NCBI GenBank assembly: GCA_038252255.1
Contig: JBBSAM010000020.1
Location: forward strand, 23,605-87,604
Direction of reading: 5' to 3'
DNA from: Chersky-806 sp038252255
Lineage (GTDB): Bacteria > Actinomycetota > Acidimicrobiia > IMCC26256 > JAENVU01
Length of the DNA: 64,000 bases
This document shows positions 33,729-42,177 of this stretch, piece after piece; position 1 is the first letter of the stretch, and each line of letters begins with the position of its first letter. The position numbers and the translations under genes were made by a program. The notes under the pieces were generated by a model. It saw only the letters and a list, made by a program, of their open reading frames with translations. It was not told the origin of the DNA and made no database searches.

Positions 33729-33998
33729 ATGGACAGTGGCAGTGATCGTCAACGCATCGAGCAGGTCGTCCGTGCGCTCGAGACCGGCGTCGGGAATGCG
33801 GTTGACCGCGACATCCTCGCGGCGGTGGTCAAGGCGGACTTCGACCGCTACGCCGCGACGGCGCGCATCCAGGCGTTCGTTCCGATCCTCGTCGAACGCG
33901 AGGTGCGCGCGCGAATTCTCAAGCACCGCATGACCAGTCCGCAGCGGGCCGCGCCACGGGGCTCTGTGCGCGCCACACCGAACGCGCGTCACAGCTGA
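33729..33998 (+). CDS. Free-standing three-helix-bundle protein, paralogue of the ArsC N-terminal domain
   Basis: 89 residues from the ATG at 33729. Residues 8-66 form three helices with the pattern 'VVRALETGVGN..DRDILAAVVKADFDRYAATARIQAF..ILVEREVRARI', which aligns with residues 13-66 of the ArsC protein at 32093 (VGRLSAEFLGVFSP..LDRYVSKSWEQLSTTAKVPAFLPVLAERFARERL). The reductase part is absent and the C-terminus is a short basic tail. It could be a regulator or partner of phosphatase/reductase proteins; no function is established. Confidence 0.65.
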   Translation: MDSGSDRQRIEQVVRALETGVGNAVDRDILAAVVKADFDRYAATARIQAFVPILVEREVRARILKHRMTSPQRAAPRGSVRATPNARHS

Positions 33999-34369
33999 CG
34001 CACACGCCCGAGAGGGTGGATCGGCAGTGAACCCTCGGTGAACGCTTCGACCGGGACCTAGGTTCACGGCGCGGTCCTCGCTACCTTGACCGTGCGCAAC
34101 ACCCGCGTCCCGTCCTGAGGGTGATGCGTGCCAGCGTCTCGTAGGCCCTGACTCTGTCCTCGTGGAGCCAGGGCCTCGACGCGTCGGCGACCTCGAGGGC
34201 AGCGCGTCCTCACACGGATGCGCGGCGCCCAGGTGAACATCCGCGCGCCCGGTGAACAAGTCCGGAACCTTGAGAGAAGACGGCGCGTGATTCCTTGTAC
34301 CGGTCACCGTTTTCCAGTCTCCTGCCAGACGACGGCTACTCGACGTAGTTCCAATCTGGAGGAAATGCT
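33999..34369. other. Intergenic region, 371 bp, regulatory
   Basis: No coding frame supported. It holds a PHO-box-like direct repeat (34026-34043), a lone GTTCAC (34062-34067), an 8-bp stem AGGCCCTG/CAGGGCCT (34143-34150 and 34169-34176) that could end upstream transcription, and the GGAGG ribosome binding site (34358-34362) of the surface protein gene. The presumed promoter of the first surface gene lies here. Confidence 0.5.
34026..34043 (-). promoter_or_regulatory. PHO-box-like direct repeat
   Basis: On the minus strand two GTTCAC units start exactly 11 nt apart (GTTCACC at 34043-34037 and GTTCACT at 34032-34026). PhoP of actinobacteria binds tandem 11-nt units beginning GTTCACC, so this is a plausible PhoP site about 330 nt upstream of the first gene of the phosphate-linked surface locus. 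Confidence 0.5.
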
Positions 34370-35971
34370 GTGCGACGGATCGTTGCTCTGCTCTTGGCGG
34401 TGCTCTGCGGAGGGGCCGCGCTCGTGCTGTCGCCCACTTCCGCCTTCGCTGCGACCATCACCACGCCGACGGGGAACCCGTTCGTCGTGCCGGGCGACGG
34501 CGCCGGCAACCCGCTTCCCTTCACCATCTCGGCCAGCGGCTACACCGCCGACTCCAACGTGTTCGTCGAGATGTGTGACGGCACCCCGTCGACCGCGGTC
34601 GGCTGGGATCCGACGACCAACTGCGATCTCGGCGCGTCGCCCGCCCCGGCGCTCGCCGACGCGAGTGGCAACGTCACGTTCGACTCGGCCGACCCCAACC
34701 ACGGGTTCCACCCCTTCAAGGGCGCGAGCCCGCAAGGTCTCTTCAACTGCCTCTCACCCAACCAGCCATCGCCGGCGAACGGGCTGCCGGACTTCACGAA
34801 CTGCCAGCTGCGCGTGTCGACCAACAACAGTGCCGGCACCTCGGACCAGACCTTCCTGACCTTGAGCTTGCCCGAGGCGAGCGTCGGTACGGCGCCTGAC
34901 TTCACGGGGACGCCGTCTGGTGGGACGGTCGGGGTTGCGTACAGCTTTGCCTTCACCGGCATCACTGGATCGCCGGCGCCCACGTTCTCGGTCGACCCGC
35001 CGACGATCGCGGGTGGGATCACGATCAGCTCGGCCGGGGTGCTCTCGGGTACGCCGACGACGTCGGGTTCGTTCCCGGTCACCGTCACCGCGACGAATGG
35101 TGTTGCTCCCGATGCGGTGAAGATGTTCACGATCGACGTTGCGCCCGCGAACACCGACACGGCGCCCGACTTCACGGGGACGCCGTCTGGTGGGACGGTC
35201 GGGGTTGCGTACAGCTTTGCCTTCACCGGTATCACGGGTTCGCCGGCGCCGACGTTCTCGGTCGACCCGCCGACGATCGCGGGTGGGATCACGATCAGCT
35301 CGGCCGGGGTGCTCTCGGGTACGCCGACGACGTCGGGTTCGTTCCCGATCACCGTCACCGCGACGAATGGCGTCGCGCCGGATGCGGTCCGTACCGGGAC
35401 GATCGACATCGCGCCGGCGAACACCGACACCGCGCCCGACTTCACCGGCACGCCGCCGGCGGCGACGGTGGGAGCGGTCTACGACTTCTCCTTCACCGGG
35501 GTCACCGGCTCACCGGCACCGACGTTCACCGTCGACCCGGCGACGATCGCGGGTGGGATCACGATCAGCCCGGCCGGCGAGCTCACCGGTACTCCCACCA
35601 CGGAAGGCTCGTTCCCGATCACCGTCACGGCGAGCAACGGCGTGGCACCCGACGCGGTGCAGACGTTCACGCTCGTCGTCAACCCGGCGGAGCAGCACCA
35701 CCAGCCGATGTGCCCGCCGTGGCTCAAGCACCGGCTGCAGCACGTCAGCTGGTACCGGCTGTTCCACGAGGACCACTCGCGTCACTTCTGGCACGAGATC
35801 AAGGACTGCTTCGAGCACACCCATCACCACGGATACCCCGGCTGGTGGCACCACGAGCACGACGGTCCAGGCGGCTGGTGGAACCAGGGGCACGACGGCT
35901 GGTGGAACCACGAGCACGGCGGTCACGACGATCACCACGGACCGGGCCCTGACGGTCCGGACGAGCAATAG
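34370..35971 (+). CDS. Exported four-Cys-domain protein with three Ig-like repeats and a His/Trp-rich tail
   Basis: 533 residues from the GTG at 34370 (GGAGG 7 nt upstream). Signal peptide about 1-28 ending 'TSAFAA'. Residues 30-165 form the domain shared with the proteins at 36044, 44993 and 47378: 'PFTISASGY', 'EMCDGTPS', 'NCDLGASPAPALAD', 'FNCL' and 'NCQLRVSTNN', four Cys probably paired, tentatively neocarzinostatin-like. Residues about 172-440 are three 90-residue putative-Ig (He_PIG-like) repeats. The last 90 residues are extremely rich in His, Trp, Gly and Asp ('WWHHEHDGPGGWW'), a potential metal-binding tail. There is no membrane anchor, so it is secreted or held by other surface parts. 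Confidence 0.88.
   Translation: MRRIVALLLAVLCGGAALVLSPTSAFAATITTPTGNPFVVPGDGAGNPLPFTISASGYTADSNVFVEMCDGTPSTAVGWDPTTNCDLGASPAPALADASGNVTFDSADPNHGFHPFKGASPQGLFNCLSPNQPSPANGLPDFTNCQLRVSTNNSAGTSDQTFLTLSLPEASVGTAPDFTGTPSGGTVGVAYSFAFTGITGSPAPTFSVDPPTIAGGITISSAGVLSGTPTTSGSFPVTVTATNGVAPDAVKMFTIDVAPANTDTAPDFTGTPSGGTVGVAYSFAFTGITGSPAPTFSVDPPTIAGGITISSAGVLSGTPTTSGSFPITVTATNGVAPDAVRTGTIDIAPANTDTAPDFTGTPPAATVGAVYDFSFTGVTGSPAPTFTVDPATIAGGITISPAGELTGTPTTEGSFPITVTASNGVAPDAVQTFTLVVNPAEQHHQPMCPPWLKHRLQHVSWYRLFHEDHSRHFWHEIKDCFEHTHHHGYPGWWHHEHDGPGGWWNQGHDGWWNHEHGGHDDHHGPGPDGPDEQ
34891..35700 (+). repeat. Three 270-bp tandem repeats coding Ig-like domains
   Basis: Units begin at 34891, 35161 and 35431, exactly 270 bp (90 codons) apart. 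The first two are nearly identical over most of their length, including synonymous positions, so the duplication is recent or homogenised; the third has diverged. Such repeats can expand or shrink by recombination, changing surface-protein length. Confidence 0.85.
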
Positions 35972-36043
35972 CAAACGGCAAGCACTGGAACATCTCGTGG
36001 CGCAGATCGCGCCACGGCCGCTCGAACACGGAGGAATGCCCTA

Positions 36044-37258
36044 GTGCGAAGGTTGTTGCGAGTGACGACACTCATCGGAGTGACCCTGGCCGGCGTGGTG
36101 GTCACCGCCGGTACGGCGGGCGCCGCAACGAGCATCACCGCTCCTACCGGCAATCCCTTCGTGGTCCCCAAGGACGCCGGCGGAAACCCGGTCCCGTTCA
36201 CCGTGAGCGCGGCCGGGTTCGCCGCAACCTCGAACGTCTTCATCGAGCAGTGCGACGGAGTGGCCCCGACCGTGGTCGGTTGGGACCCGACGACGAACTG
36301 CGACCTGGGAAGCTCTCCTGCGGCCGCCTTGGCTGACGCGTCCGGGAACGTCACGTTCGACATGGCCGACGTCAACCACGCGCTCCACCCCTTCAAGGGT
36401 GCAAGCCCACAGGGGCTGTTCAACTGCCTGTCGTTGTATGACCCGTCGCCGAACAACGGGCTCACCGACTACCGGACGTGCAAGCTCCGGGTCTCGACCA
36501 ACAACTCCGCGGCCACTGCGGACCAGGTGTTCCTGCCCATCGTCCTTCCCGACGCTCCCGGCACCGTGGTGCCACCGCCGGCGCGACTGGCGGTCGCGGC
36601 GGCGAGCGTGCTCGAAGGGACGACGGGCACTCGCGCCCTGACGTTCACCGCGACGCTCTCGCGGCCGTCGCAGCTTCCCGTCTCGTTCTCGTACGCGACG
36701 GTCTCGGGAACCGCGAAAGCCGGGAAGGACTTCGTCGCCAAGACCGGGAACGTGACGATCCCGGCCGGTGTCACCTCCGCGGCGATCGCGATCCAGGTGA
36801 AGGGTGACGCCGCCAAGGAGTCGAATGAGACCTTCAAGCTGCACCTGTCGCACGCCAACGGCGCGGGCATCAAGAGCGGGAACGCGACGGGCACCATCCT
36901 GAACGACGACCCGCCGAAGTCGGGCCTGCGCGTGGGAATCGGCAATGCGTCCGTCTACGAAGGGAACACCGGCCGCCGCAACCTGCGGTTCACCGTGTCG
37001 GTCTCCGGGCCTCACCCGCAATCCGTACGGGTCCACTACGCGACCGTCGCGGGCACGGCAACCGCCGGCACCGACTTCGTCGCCAAGTCGGGGACGCTCA
37101 CCATCGCGGCCAACAAGACGTCGGGTCTCGTGACCATCCCCATCGTGGGCGACTCCACGGTCGAGCCCAATGAGGTGTTCACGGTGAAGCTGACCGCCCC
37201 GGTCCGGGCCGTGATCGGGCGGGCGAACGGGACCGGCAACATCCTCAAGGACGATTAG
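36044..37258 (+). CDS. Exported four-Cys-domain protein with two Calx-beta repeats
   Basis: 404 residues from the GTG at 36044 (GGAGG at 36030-36034). Signal peptide about 1-28 ('GTAGAAT'). Residues 30-165 repeat the shared four-Cys domain: 'PFTVSAAGF', 'EQCDGVAPT', 'NCDLGSSPAAALAD', 'HPFKGASPQGLFNCL' and 'TCKLRVSTNN'. Two Calx-beta domains follow (about 180-290 and 295-404), each with 'VSGTAKAGKDF' / 'VAGTATAGTDF' and 'NETFKLHLS' / 'NEVFTVKLT' blocks ending in a Ca2+-binding 'NDD'/'KDD'. Calx-beta domains mediate calcium-dependent adhesion or rigidity. No anchor is present. It begins 72 nt after the previous gene on the same strand. Confidence 0.9.
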   Translation: MRRLLRVTTLIGVTLAGVVVTAGTAGAATSITAPTGNPFVVPKDAGGNPVPFTVSAAGFAATSNVFIEQCDGVAPTVVGWDPTTNCDLGSSPAAALADASGNVTFDMADVNHALHPFKGASPQGLFNCLSLYDPSPNNGLTDYRTCKLRVSTNNSAATADQVFLPIVLPDAPGTVVPPPARLAVAAASVLEGTTGTRALTFTATLSRPSQLPVSFSYATVSGTAKAGKDFVAKTGNVTIPAGVTSAAIAIQVKGDAAKESNETFKLHLSHANGAGIKSGNATGTILNDDPPKSGLRVGIGNASVYEGNTGRRNLRFTVSVSGPHPQSVRVHYATVAGTATAGTDFVAKSGTLTIAANKTSGLVTIPIVGDSTVEPNEVFTVKLTAPVRAVIGRANGTGNILKDD

Positions 37259-37289
37259 TCCGAGAACCGGAGCCATCGTGGGTCTCGGA
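37259..37289 (+). terminator. Putative terminator hairpin after the Calx-beta gene
   Basis: TCCGAGAACC (37259-37268) can pair with GGGTCTCGGA (37280-37289) with one mismatch; the stop codon is immediately upstream. No U-tract follows. It would separate the surface genes from the pst operon. Confidence 0.4.
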
Positions 37290-37390
37290 TCGGAATGCGT
37301 CGATGTCCGCCTGGGCGCGCTGTCCTCACAGAGCCTGACTGCGAGGTATCGCCAGTTGTTCCCCGAACGCGCTCATACGCGTCAGCCGGC

Positions 37391-37419
37391 GGCCACCGCC
37401 TGTTCACCCTGCGTCCGTA
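37391..37419 (+). promoter_or_regulatory. PHO-box-like site upstream of pstC
   Basis: One perfect GTTCACC (37402-37408) is flanked at 11-nt spacing by GGCCACC (37391-37397, 5 of 7 matching) and the weaker GTCCGTA (37413-37419). It lies about 115 nt before the pstC start, where PhoP control of a phosphate transporter would be expected. The outer units are degenerate, so the call is tentative. Confidence 0.4.
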
Positions 37420-37524
37420 GATTGCGGTCGCGTTGAGGAGGGGAGCGGCGCCGGCCTACGGGTCGGGAGGCGGGTCGGTCGGTTCGGCCCGTACCGGGCA
37501 CGAGAACACTCGGGAGAGGTCGTC

Positions 37525-38526
37525 ATGATCGGCGAGCGCGGAGGGGTCCTCACGAGACCCATCGAGATCGACGGCGTCGATGCGGACGTGCCGATCCGGC
37601 CGGCGACCCGGCTGACGTCGGGCGACCGGGTGTTCCGCACGCTGGCCACCGCGGCGACGTCCTTCAGCCTGGTGATCGTCGGCATCACGTTCGTGTTCCT
37701 CGTCAACGAGTCGCGCCCGGCGCTCGAGTCTGCCGGGGTGTGGTCGTTCTTCACGACCAGCGTCTGGAATCCGACGGTCGGGAAGTTCGGTGTCCTCGGG
37801 CTGCTCGAGGGAACGCTGATCATCAGCGCGATCGCGATGGTCGTGGGAGTCCCGCTCGCGCTCGCGATGGCGTTGTTCATCAACGAGTACGCACCGTCCT
37901 GGCTGCGGAGCCCACTCACGTCGATCATCGATCTGCTCGCGGCGCTCCCCAGCCTCCTCTTCGGGATGTGGGGGTTCTTCGCGCTGCAACACCAGCTGGT
38001 ACCGGTCGCGAAGTTCCTCACCGGCCACTTCTCGGTCTTCCCGTTCCTCCAGCTCACCCGGCCGACGGCCACGCTGGCGCAATCGAGCTTCGTCGCCGGG
38101 GTCGTGGTGGGGATCATGATCACGCCGATCATCACGTCCGTCTCCCGAGACGTCATGGCCCAGGTCCCGCGTGAGCAGTGCGAAGGCGCACTCGCGTTGG
38201 GCGGAACCCGATGGGGGATGATCCGCGAAGTCATCCTCCCGTTCGGCCGCAACGGGATCGTCGGTGCGTCGCTGCTCGGCTTCGGTCGCGCGCTCGGCGA
38301 GACCATCGCCGTCGCGTTGATCATCAGCCCGGTGTTCCAGGCGAACACGCACATCCTCGAGCGCGGGGCTGGCTCGATCGCGGCGCTGATCGCGGTTCGC
38401 TTCGGCGAAGCCGGCCAGCTCGAACGCAGCGGGCTGATCGCCGCGGGATTGGCGCTGTTTCTGCTGACGCTCGTCGTCAGCCTCGTCGCCCGCCGGATCG
38501 TCGCCCGATCGGCGGCGGTGCGATGA
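37525..38526 (+). CDS. pstC: Phosphate ABC transporter permease PstC
   Basis: 333 residues with six membrane helices. The inner-membrane channel half of the high-affinity phosphate importer. 'FGVLGLLEGTLIISAIAMVVGVPLALAMALFINEYAP' and the coupling EAA-like loop 'EGALALGGTRWGMIREVILPFGRNGIVGASLLGFGRALGETIAV' identify PstC. First gene of a six-gene run whose members all overlap by ATGA. GGGAGAGG lies a few bases before the ATG. Confidence 0.95.
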   Translation: MIGERGGVLTRPIEIDGVDADVPIRPATRLTSGDRVFRTLATAATSFSLVIVGITFVFLVNESRPALESAGVWSFFTTSVWNPTVGKFGVLGLLEGTLIISAIAMVVGVPLALAMALFINEYAPSWLRSPLTSIIDLLAALPSLLFGMWGFFALQHQLVPVAKFLTGHFSVFPFLQLTRPTATLAQSSFVAGVVVGIMITPIITSVSRDVMAQVPREQCEGALALGGTRWGMIREVILPFGRNGIVGASLLGFGRALGETIAVALIISPVFQANTHILERGAGSIAALIAVRFGEAGQLERSGLIAAGLALFLLTLVVSLVARRIVARSAAVR

Positions 38527-39716
38527 CGGTGTCGAAGCGCAGGGCGAGCCGCGAGGACCGCGTTGTCGACCTTCCCGCGCTCGAGCGCGTGGGCTCGGCT
38601 CCCGTCCTTGCTCCGACGGAGGAGCTCCATCTCACGACCCGGTCCGCCCACCAGGATCTGTTCGAAGGTCCGCCGTCCGGGGATCGGCCGCGGCGCCGAC
38701 GCAAGCTGACGCCGGAGGATCACGCGGCCACCATCCTGTCGATGCTGGCGGGCGGTGCCGTCGCGCTGACGCTGCGCGTCCTCCTGGACCAGAACGGGAT
38801 ATTGGGGACGCTGCTGTGGTGGTACCTGTCGGCACTCGTCGTCTTCTACATCCTGGTGCGCGACCGTTCGGACACCGAAGGTGCGCTCGACCGCATCGTG
38901 ACCGTGCTCATCTGGTCCGCCGGCGCGCTCGTCGCCGCGGTGCTCGCCTGGATGCTCGCCTTCCTCTTCGTCAAGGGGATCCCGGCGCTCACCGGTGGGT
39001 TCTTCACTCACGACATGAGCACGGTGGGACCACTCACCCCAGGTGGAGGTGGTGAGCACGCACTGATCGGCACGCTCGAGCAGGTCGGTCTGGCCACGAT
39101 CGTGGTCGTGCCGGTCGCGATCCTCACCGCCGTCTACCTGCACGAGATCGGCGGGCGCCTCGCCCGCCCCGTCCGGTTCATCGTCGACGCGATGAGTGGG
39201 CTCCCGAGCATCATCGCCGGCCTGCTCGTCTACACCGTGTGGGTCGACGGTCGCAGCTTCTCGGGTGTCGCCGGCGCCGCGGCACTGGCCGTCCTGATGC
39301 TGCCCACCGTCACCCGCGCATCGGAAGAGATCCTGCGCACGATCCCCGACACGTTGCGCGAGGGTGCGCTGGCTCTGGGCGCGCCACAGTGGCGGCTGAT
39401 CGTCAAGGTCGTGATCCCGACTGCGATGGCCGGACTCGTGACGGCGACGATCCTCGGCATCGCGCGTGCGGTAGGCGAGACGGCCCCGATGCTGTTGACC
39501 GCCTTCGGCTCGGACTCGGTGAACACGAACCCGTTCTCGGGACCCCAGTCGGACCTCCCGCTCTTCGTGTGGAAGCTGATCCGGCTTCCGAACGCATCCC
39601 AGCTCGAGCGGGCCTGGAGCGGCGCGCTCGTGCTCGTGCTGTTGGTGCTCGTCCTGTTCGTCGCCGCCCGCTACGTCGCGACCCGGAGCCAGAGGAAGCT
39701 GAGGACCACCCGATGA
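38523..39716 (+). CDS. pstA: Phosphate ABC transporter permease PstA with N-terminal extension
   Basis: 397 residues; ordinary PstA is about 280-300. The first 65 residues are a charged, hydrophilic extension, followed by two extra helices, then the PstA core: 'TLEQVGLATIVVVPVAILTAVYLHEI', 'AMSGLPSIIAGLLVYTVWV' and 'EGALALGAPQWRLIVKVVIPTAMAGLVTATILGIARAVGETAPML'. It pairs with PstC to form the phosphate pore. Overlaps pstC and pstB by four bases. Confidence 0.94.
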   Translation: MTVSKRRASREDRVVDLPALERVGSAPVLAPTEELHLTTRSAHQDLFEGPPSGDRPRRRRKLTPEDHAATILSMLAGGAVALTLRVLLDQNGILGTLLWWYLSALVVFYILVRDRSDTEGALDRIVTVLIWSAGALVAAVLAWMLAFLFVKGIPALTGGFFTHDMSTVGPLTPGGGGEHALIGTLEQVGLATIVVVPVAILTAVYLHEIGGRLARPVRFIVDAMSGLPSIIAGLLVYTVWVDGRSFSGVAGAAALAVLMLPTVTRASEEILRTIPDTLREGALALGAPQWRLIVKVVIPTAMAGLVTATILGIARAVGETAPMLLTAFGSDSVNTNPFSGPQSDLPLFVWKLIRLPNASQLERAWSGALVLVLLVLVLFVAARYVATRSQRKLRTTR

Positions 39717-40552
39717 CGTCGATTGCCGACGACACGCTCGAAGCGGCGAAGCCGAGGGGACTGCTCCACGCCGAGGGTGAACCTGCGACGCTCGACGCGA
39801 TCGCGGTCAGCGCGTGGTTCGGCAGCAGCAAGGTGTTGGAGCGCTGCACGCTCACCATGGCCGCGCGCCGGGTCACCGCGCTGATCGGCCCGTCGGGCTG
39901 CGGCAAGTCCACGTTCCTGCGGGTGCTGAACCGGATGCACGAGGTCATCCCGGGCGCCGCGATCTCCGGGCGCGTGGAGCTGGACGGGGACGACATCTAC
40001 GGGCAGGCGATGAGCGCGACCCAGGTGCGCACCAAGATCGGCATGGTGTTCCAGAAGCCCAATCCGTTCCCGTCGATGACAATCGGCGACAACGTGCTCG
40101 CCGGGCTGAAGCTCTCGCGAACCCAGATTCCGCACCGCCACGAGCTGATCGAGGAGTGCCTCACGCGGGCCGGCCTGTGGAACGAGGTCAAGGACCGGCT
40201 GCACGAAGGTGGCATGTCCCTCTCGGGAGGGCAGCAGCAGCGGCTCTGCATCGCACGAGCGCTGGCCGTGCGGCCGCAGGTGCTCCTGATGGACGAGCCG
40301 TGCTCGGCGCTCGACCCGATCTCGACCCGCGTGGTCGAGGAGACGATCGCCGCGCTGGCGCACGACATCACGATCGTGATCGTGACGCACAACATGCAAC
40401 AAGCCGCGCGCGTCTCGGATCAGTGCGCATTCTTCCTCGTCGAGGAGCTGCGCCAGCCGGGCCGCATCGTGGAGACCGGCGAGACCAAGAAGATGTTCGA
40501 GGAGCCCGACGATCCCCGCACGCTCGACTACGTCACGGGCCGCTTCGGATGA
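39713..40552 (+). CDS. pstB: Phosphate ABC transporter ATPase PstB
   Basis: 279 residues. Walker A 'GPSGCGKST' (about 61-69), Q-loop 'FQKPNPFPSMTI' (the PstB-specific 'QKPNPFP'), signature 'LSGGQQQR', Walker B 'VLLMDEPCSALDP' and H-loop 'VTHNMQQAARVSD'. About 30 extra N-terminal residues precede the core. It hydrolyses ATP to drive phosphate import. Overlaps both neighbours by ATGA. Confidence 0.96.
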   Translation: MTSIADDTLEAAKPRGLLHAEGEPATLDAIAVSAWFGSSKVLERCTLTMAARRVTALIGPSGCGKSTFLRVLNRMHEVIPGAAISGRVELDGDDIYGQAMSATQVRTKIGMVFQKPNPFPSMTIGDNVLAGLKLSRTQIPHRHELIEECLTRAGLWNEVKDRLHEGGMSLSGGQQQRLCIARALAVRPQVLLMDEPCSALDPISTRVVEETIAALAHDITIVIVTHNMQQAARVSDQCAFFLVEELRQPGRIVETGETKKMFEEPDDPRTLDYVTGRFG

Positions 40553-42177
40553 CGCGTCGCCCACCGGCGCTTCGGCACCGGATCCGCAATCTGATGAGCA
40601 TCGGGATCGCCGCGGTGCTGCTGGGTCTGCCGCTCGCGGCGATCCCGACCGCTCCGGCCGGAGCCGCTTCCGCGATCACCGGAGGTGGCTCGTCGTTCGC
40701 ATCGTTGGAGATCGACCAGTGGCGGGCCGACACCGCGCGCAAGCCCTTCTCGCTGCAGGTCAACTACGTCTCGCAGGGCTCCACGTTCGGACGCCAGGAG
40801 TTCATCGGGGGAAACCTGGACTATGGCGCGTCGGACATCACGTTCCAGCCGACGGAGCTTCCCCAGCTTCAAGCGAGACGTTGCGGTGGGAGGCCGACGG
40901 ACACCGGCTGCTTCGTGTACGTGCCGGTGAGCGCGGGTGGGCTCTCGTTCATGTACAACCTCACCGACGGTTCGGGGCACCGCGTCGATGATCTCAAGCT
41001 CAGCCGGCGAGCGGCGTGCAAGGTCTTCACCGGCGCGATCAGCAAATGGAACGATCCCGAGCTCGTCGCGACCAACCCTCGGCTGGCCGGCTTCGATCGC
41101 GACATCGTCCCGATCATCAGGGCGGACGGCGCCGGTGAGAGCTTCGTCTTCTCGCAGTTCTGCATCGCGGTCGCCAAAGACGTCTGGGATGCATTCATCG
41201 CCGAACGCATTCGCAACGACCCGTCCAACGTCGGCAACGACTTCCGGGACGGATCGCCGGTCTCGAACTGGCCCCAGAACTGGGGACGATCCTCTCCTGC
41301 GCTCTATGCCGACGGCACGGCCAACGTCGTGTCCGACGCGGTGACCGGGCGGGACGCGATCACCTATGTCGCGGCCGGTTACGCGAAGGTCCGGAGCTTT
41401 CCGGTCGCTTCGCTGCAGAACGCAGCCGGGGTCTTCACGCAACCCGATGAGGACAACGTCACGGTCGCGCTCGGCTACGCCACCGGGCGGGGCGACGGTA
41501 CCTTCAACTTGAACTTCACCGGGCCGGACCCGCGCGCGTACTTCCCGTCGACGTACTCCTATGTGCTTGCCCAGACGACCGGATTCGACCGCGGGAAGGG
41601 TGAAGCGCTCGGCCAGTTCCTCTGCTACGCGGTGAGCCTCGGACAGCAGATCGCGCCCCAGCTCCGCTACGCCCGGCTCTCGGCGCCACTGGTGCAGATC
41701 GCGATCGGTGCGATCTCGCACATCCCCGGTGCGCCACCCCCGAACGCGTGCTTCCTGGCGGGGGCCGACGCCCCGCCGCCATTGCCCTCCGTGTTGGGCG
41801 GGCCGGGAGCTACGGGAGCGAGTGGGGGGGTGGCGTGCCCGCCACCGACGACGACGACGGTTGCGGGCGCCCCATCGACAACGACGACAGTTGCGCACCC
41901 TCCATCCGCTTCGGACCCGTGTGCCGGCGCCGCGACCGCCGCGGCGAAGCTCGCCGAACAGGAGCAGGCCGCGGTCCAGGCGGCCAAGAAGGCGGCGCGG
42001 CGGGAGAAGGCCAAGCGAGCTCGCCAAGAGACGCTCGACACGAAGCTCGCCGCGGCCGCGGCCGGCCAGCAGTCCGCAGCGCATTCGACCTCCACGGTCT
42101 GGATGCTCGTCATCGGCGCGCTCTTGGCGGCGGGGATATCCGCGGCGATCGGGGTTCGGCGGAGGTTCAGCCCATGA
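40549..42177 (+). CDS. PstS-like substrate-binding protein with C-terminal membrane anchor
   Basis: 542 residues. Signal peptide about 1-40 ('APAGAAS') with no lipobox Cys. The periplasmic-binding domain (about 41-400) keeps PstS-type blocks 'GGGSSFASLEIDQW', 'YVSQGSTFGRQEF', 'LDYGASDITF' and 'GAGESFVFSQF'. A Thr/Pro linker ('PPTTTTV'), a charged Ala/Lys/Arg helix (about 470-500) and a terminal membrane helix ('VWMLVIGALLAAGISAAIGV') with a basic tail end the protein. It is probably tethered outside the membrane by its C-terminus rather than by lipid, unlike ordinary PstS. It sits directly behind pstB with ATGA overlap. Confidence 0.88.
   Translation: MTRRPPALRHRIRNLMSIGIAAVLLGLPLAAIPTAPAGAASAITGGGSSFASLEIDQWRADTARKPFSLQVNYVSQGSTFGRQEFIGGNLDYGASDITFQPTELPQLQARRCGGRPTDTGCFVYVPVSAGGLSFMYNLTDGSGHRVDDLKLSRRAACKVFTGAISKWNDPELVATNPRLAGFDRDIVPIIRADGAGESFVFSQFCIAVAKDVWDAFIAERIRNDPSNVGNDFRDGSPVSNWPQNWGRSSPALYADGTANVVSDAVTGRDAITYVAAGYAKVRSFPVASLQNAAGVFTQPDEDNVTVALGYATGRGDGTFNLNFTGPDPRAYFPSTYSYVLAQTTGFDRGKGEALGQFLCYAVSLGQQIAPQLRYARLSAPLVQIAIGAISHIPGAPPPNACFLAGADAPPPLPSVLGGPGATGASGGVACPPPTTTTVAGAPSTTTTVAHPPSASDPCAGAATAAAKLAEQEQAAVQAAKKAARREKAKRARQETLDTKLAAAAAGQQSAAHSTSTVWMLVIGALLAAGISAAIGVRRRFSP

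Noticed and set aside
34232..34256. Two GTGAAC units that look like another PHO box
   Set aside because: The units are 19 nt apart, not a multiple of 11, so they do not fit a PhoP direct repeat.
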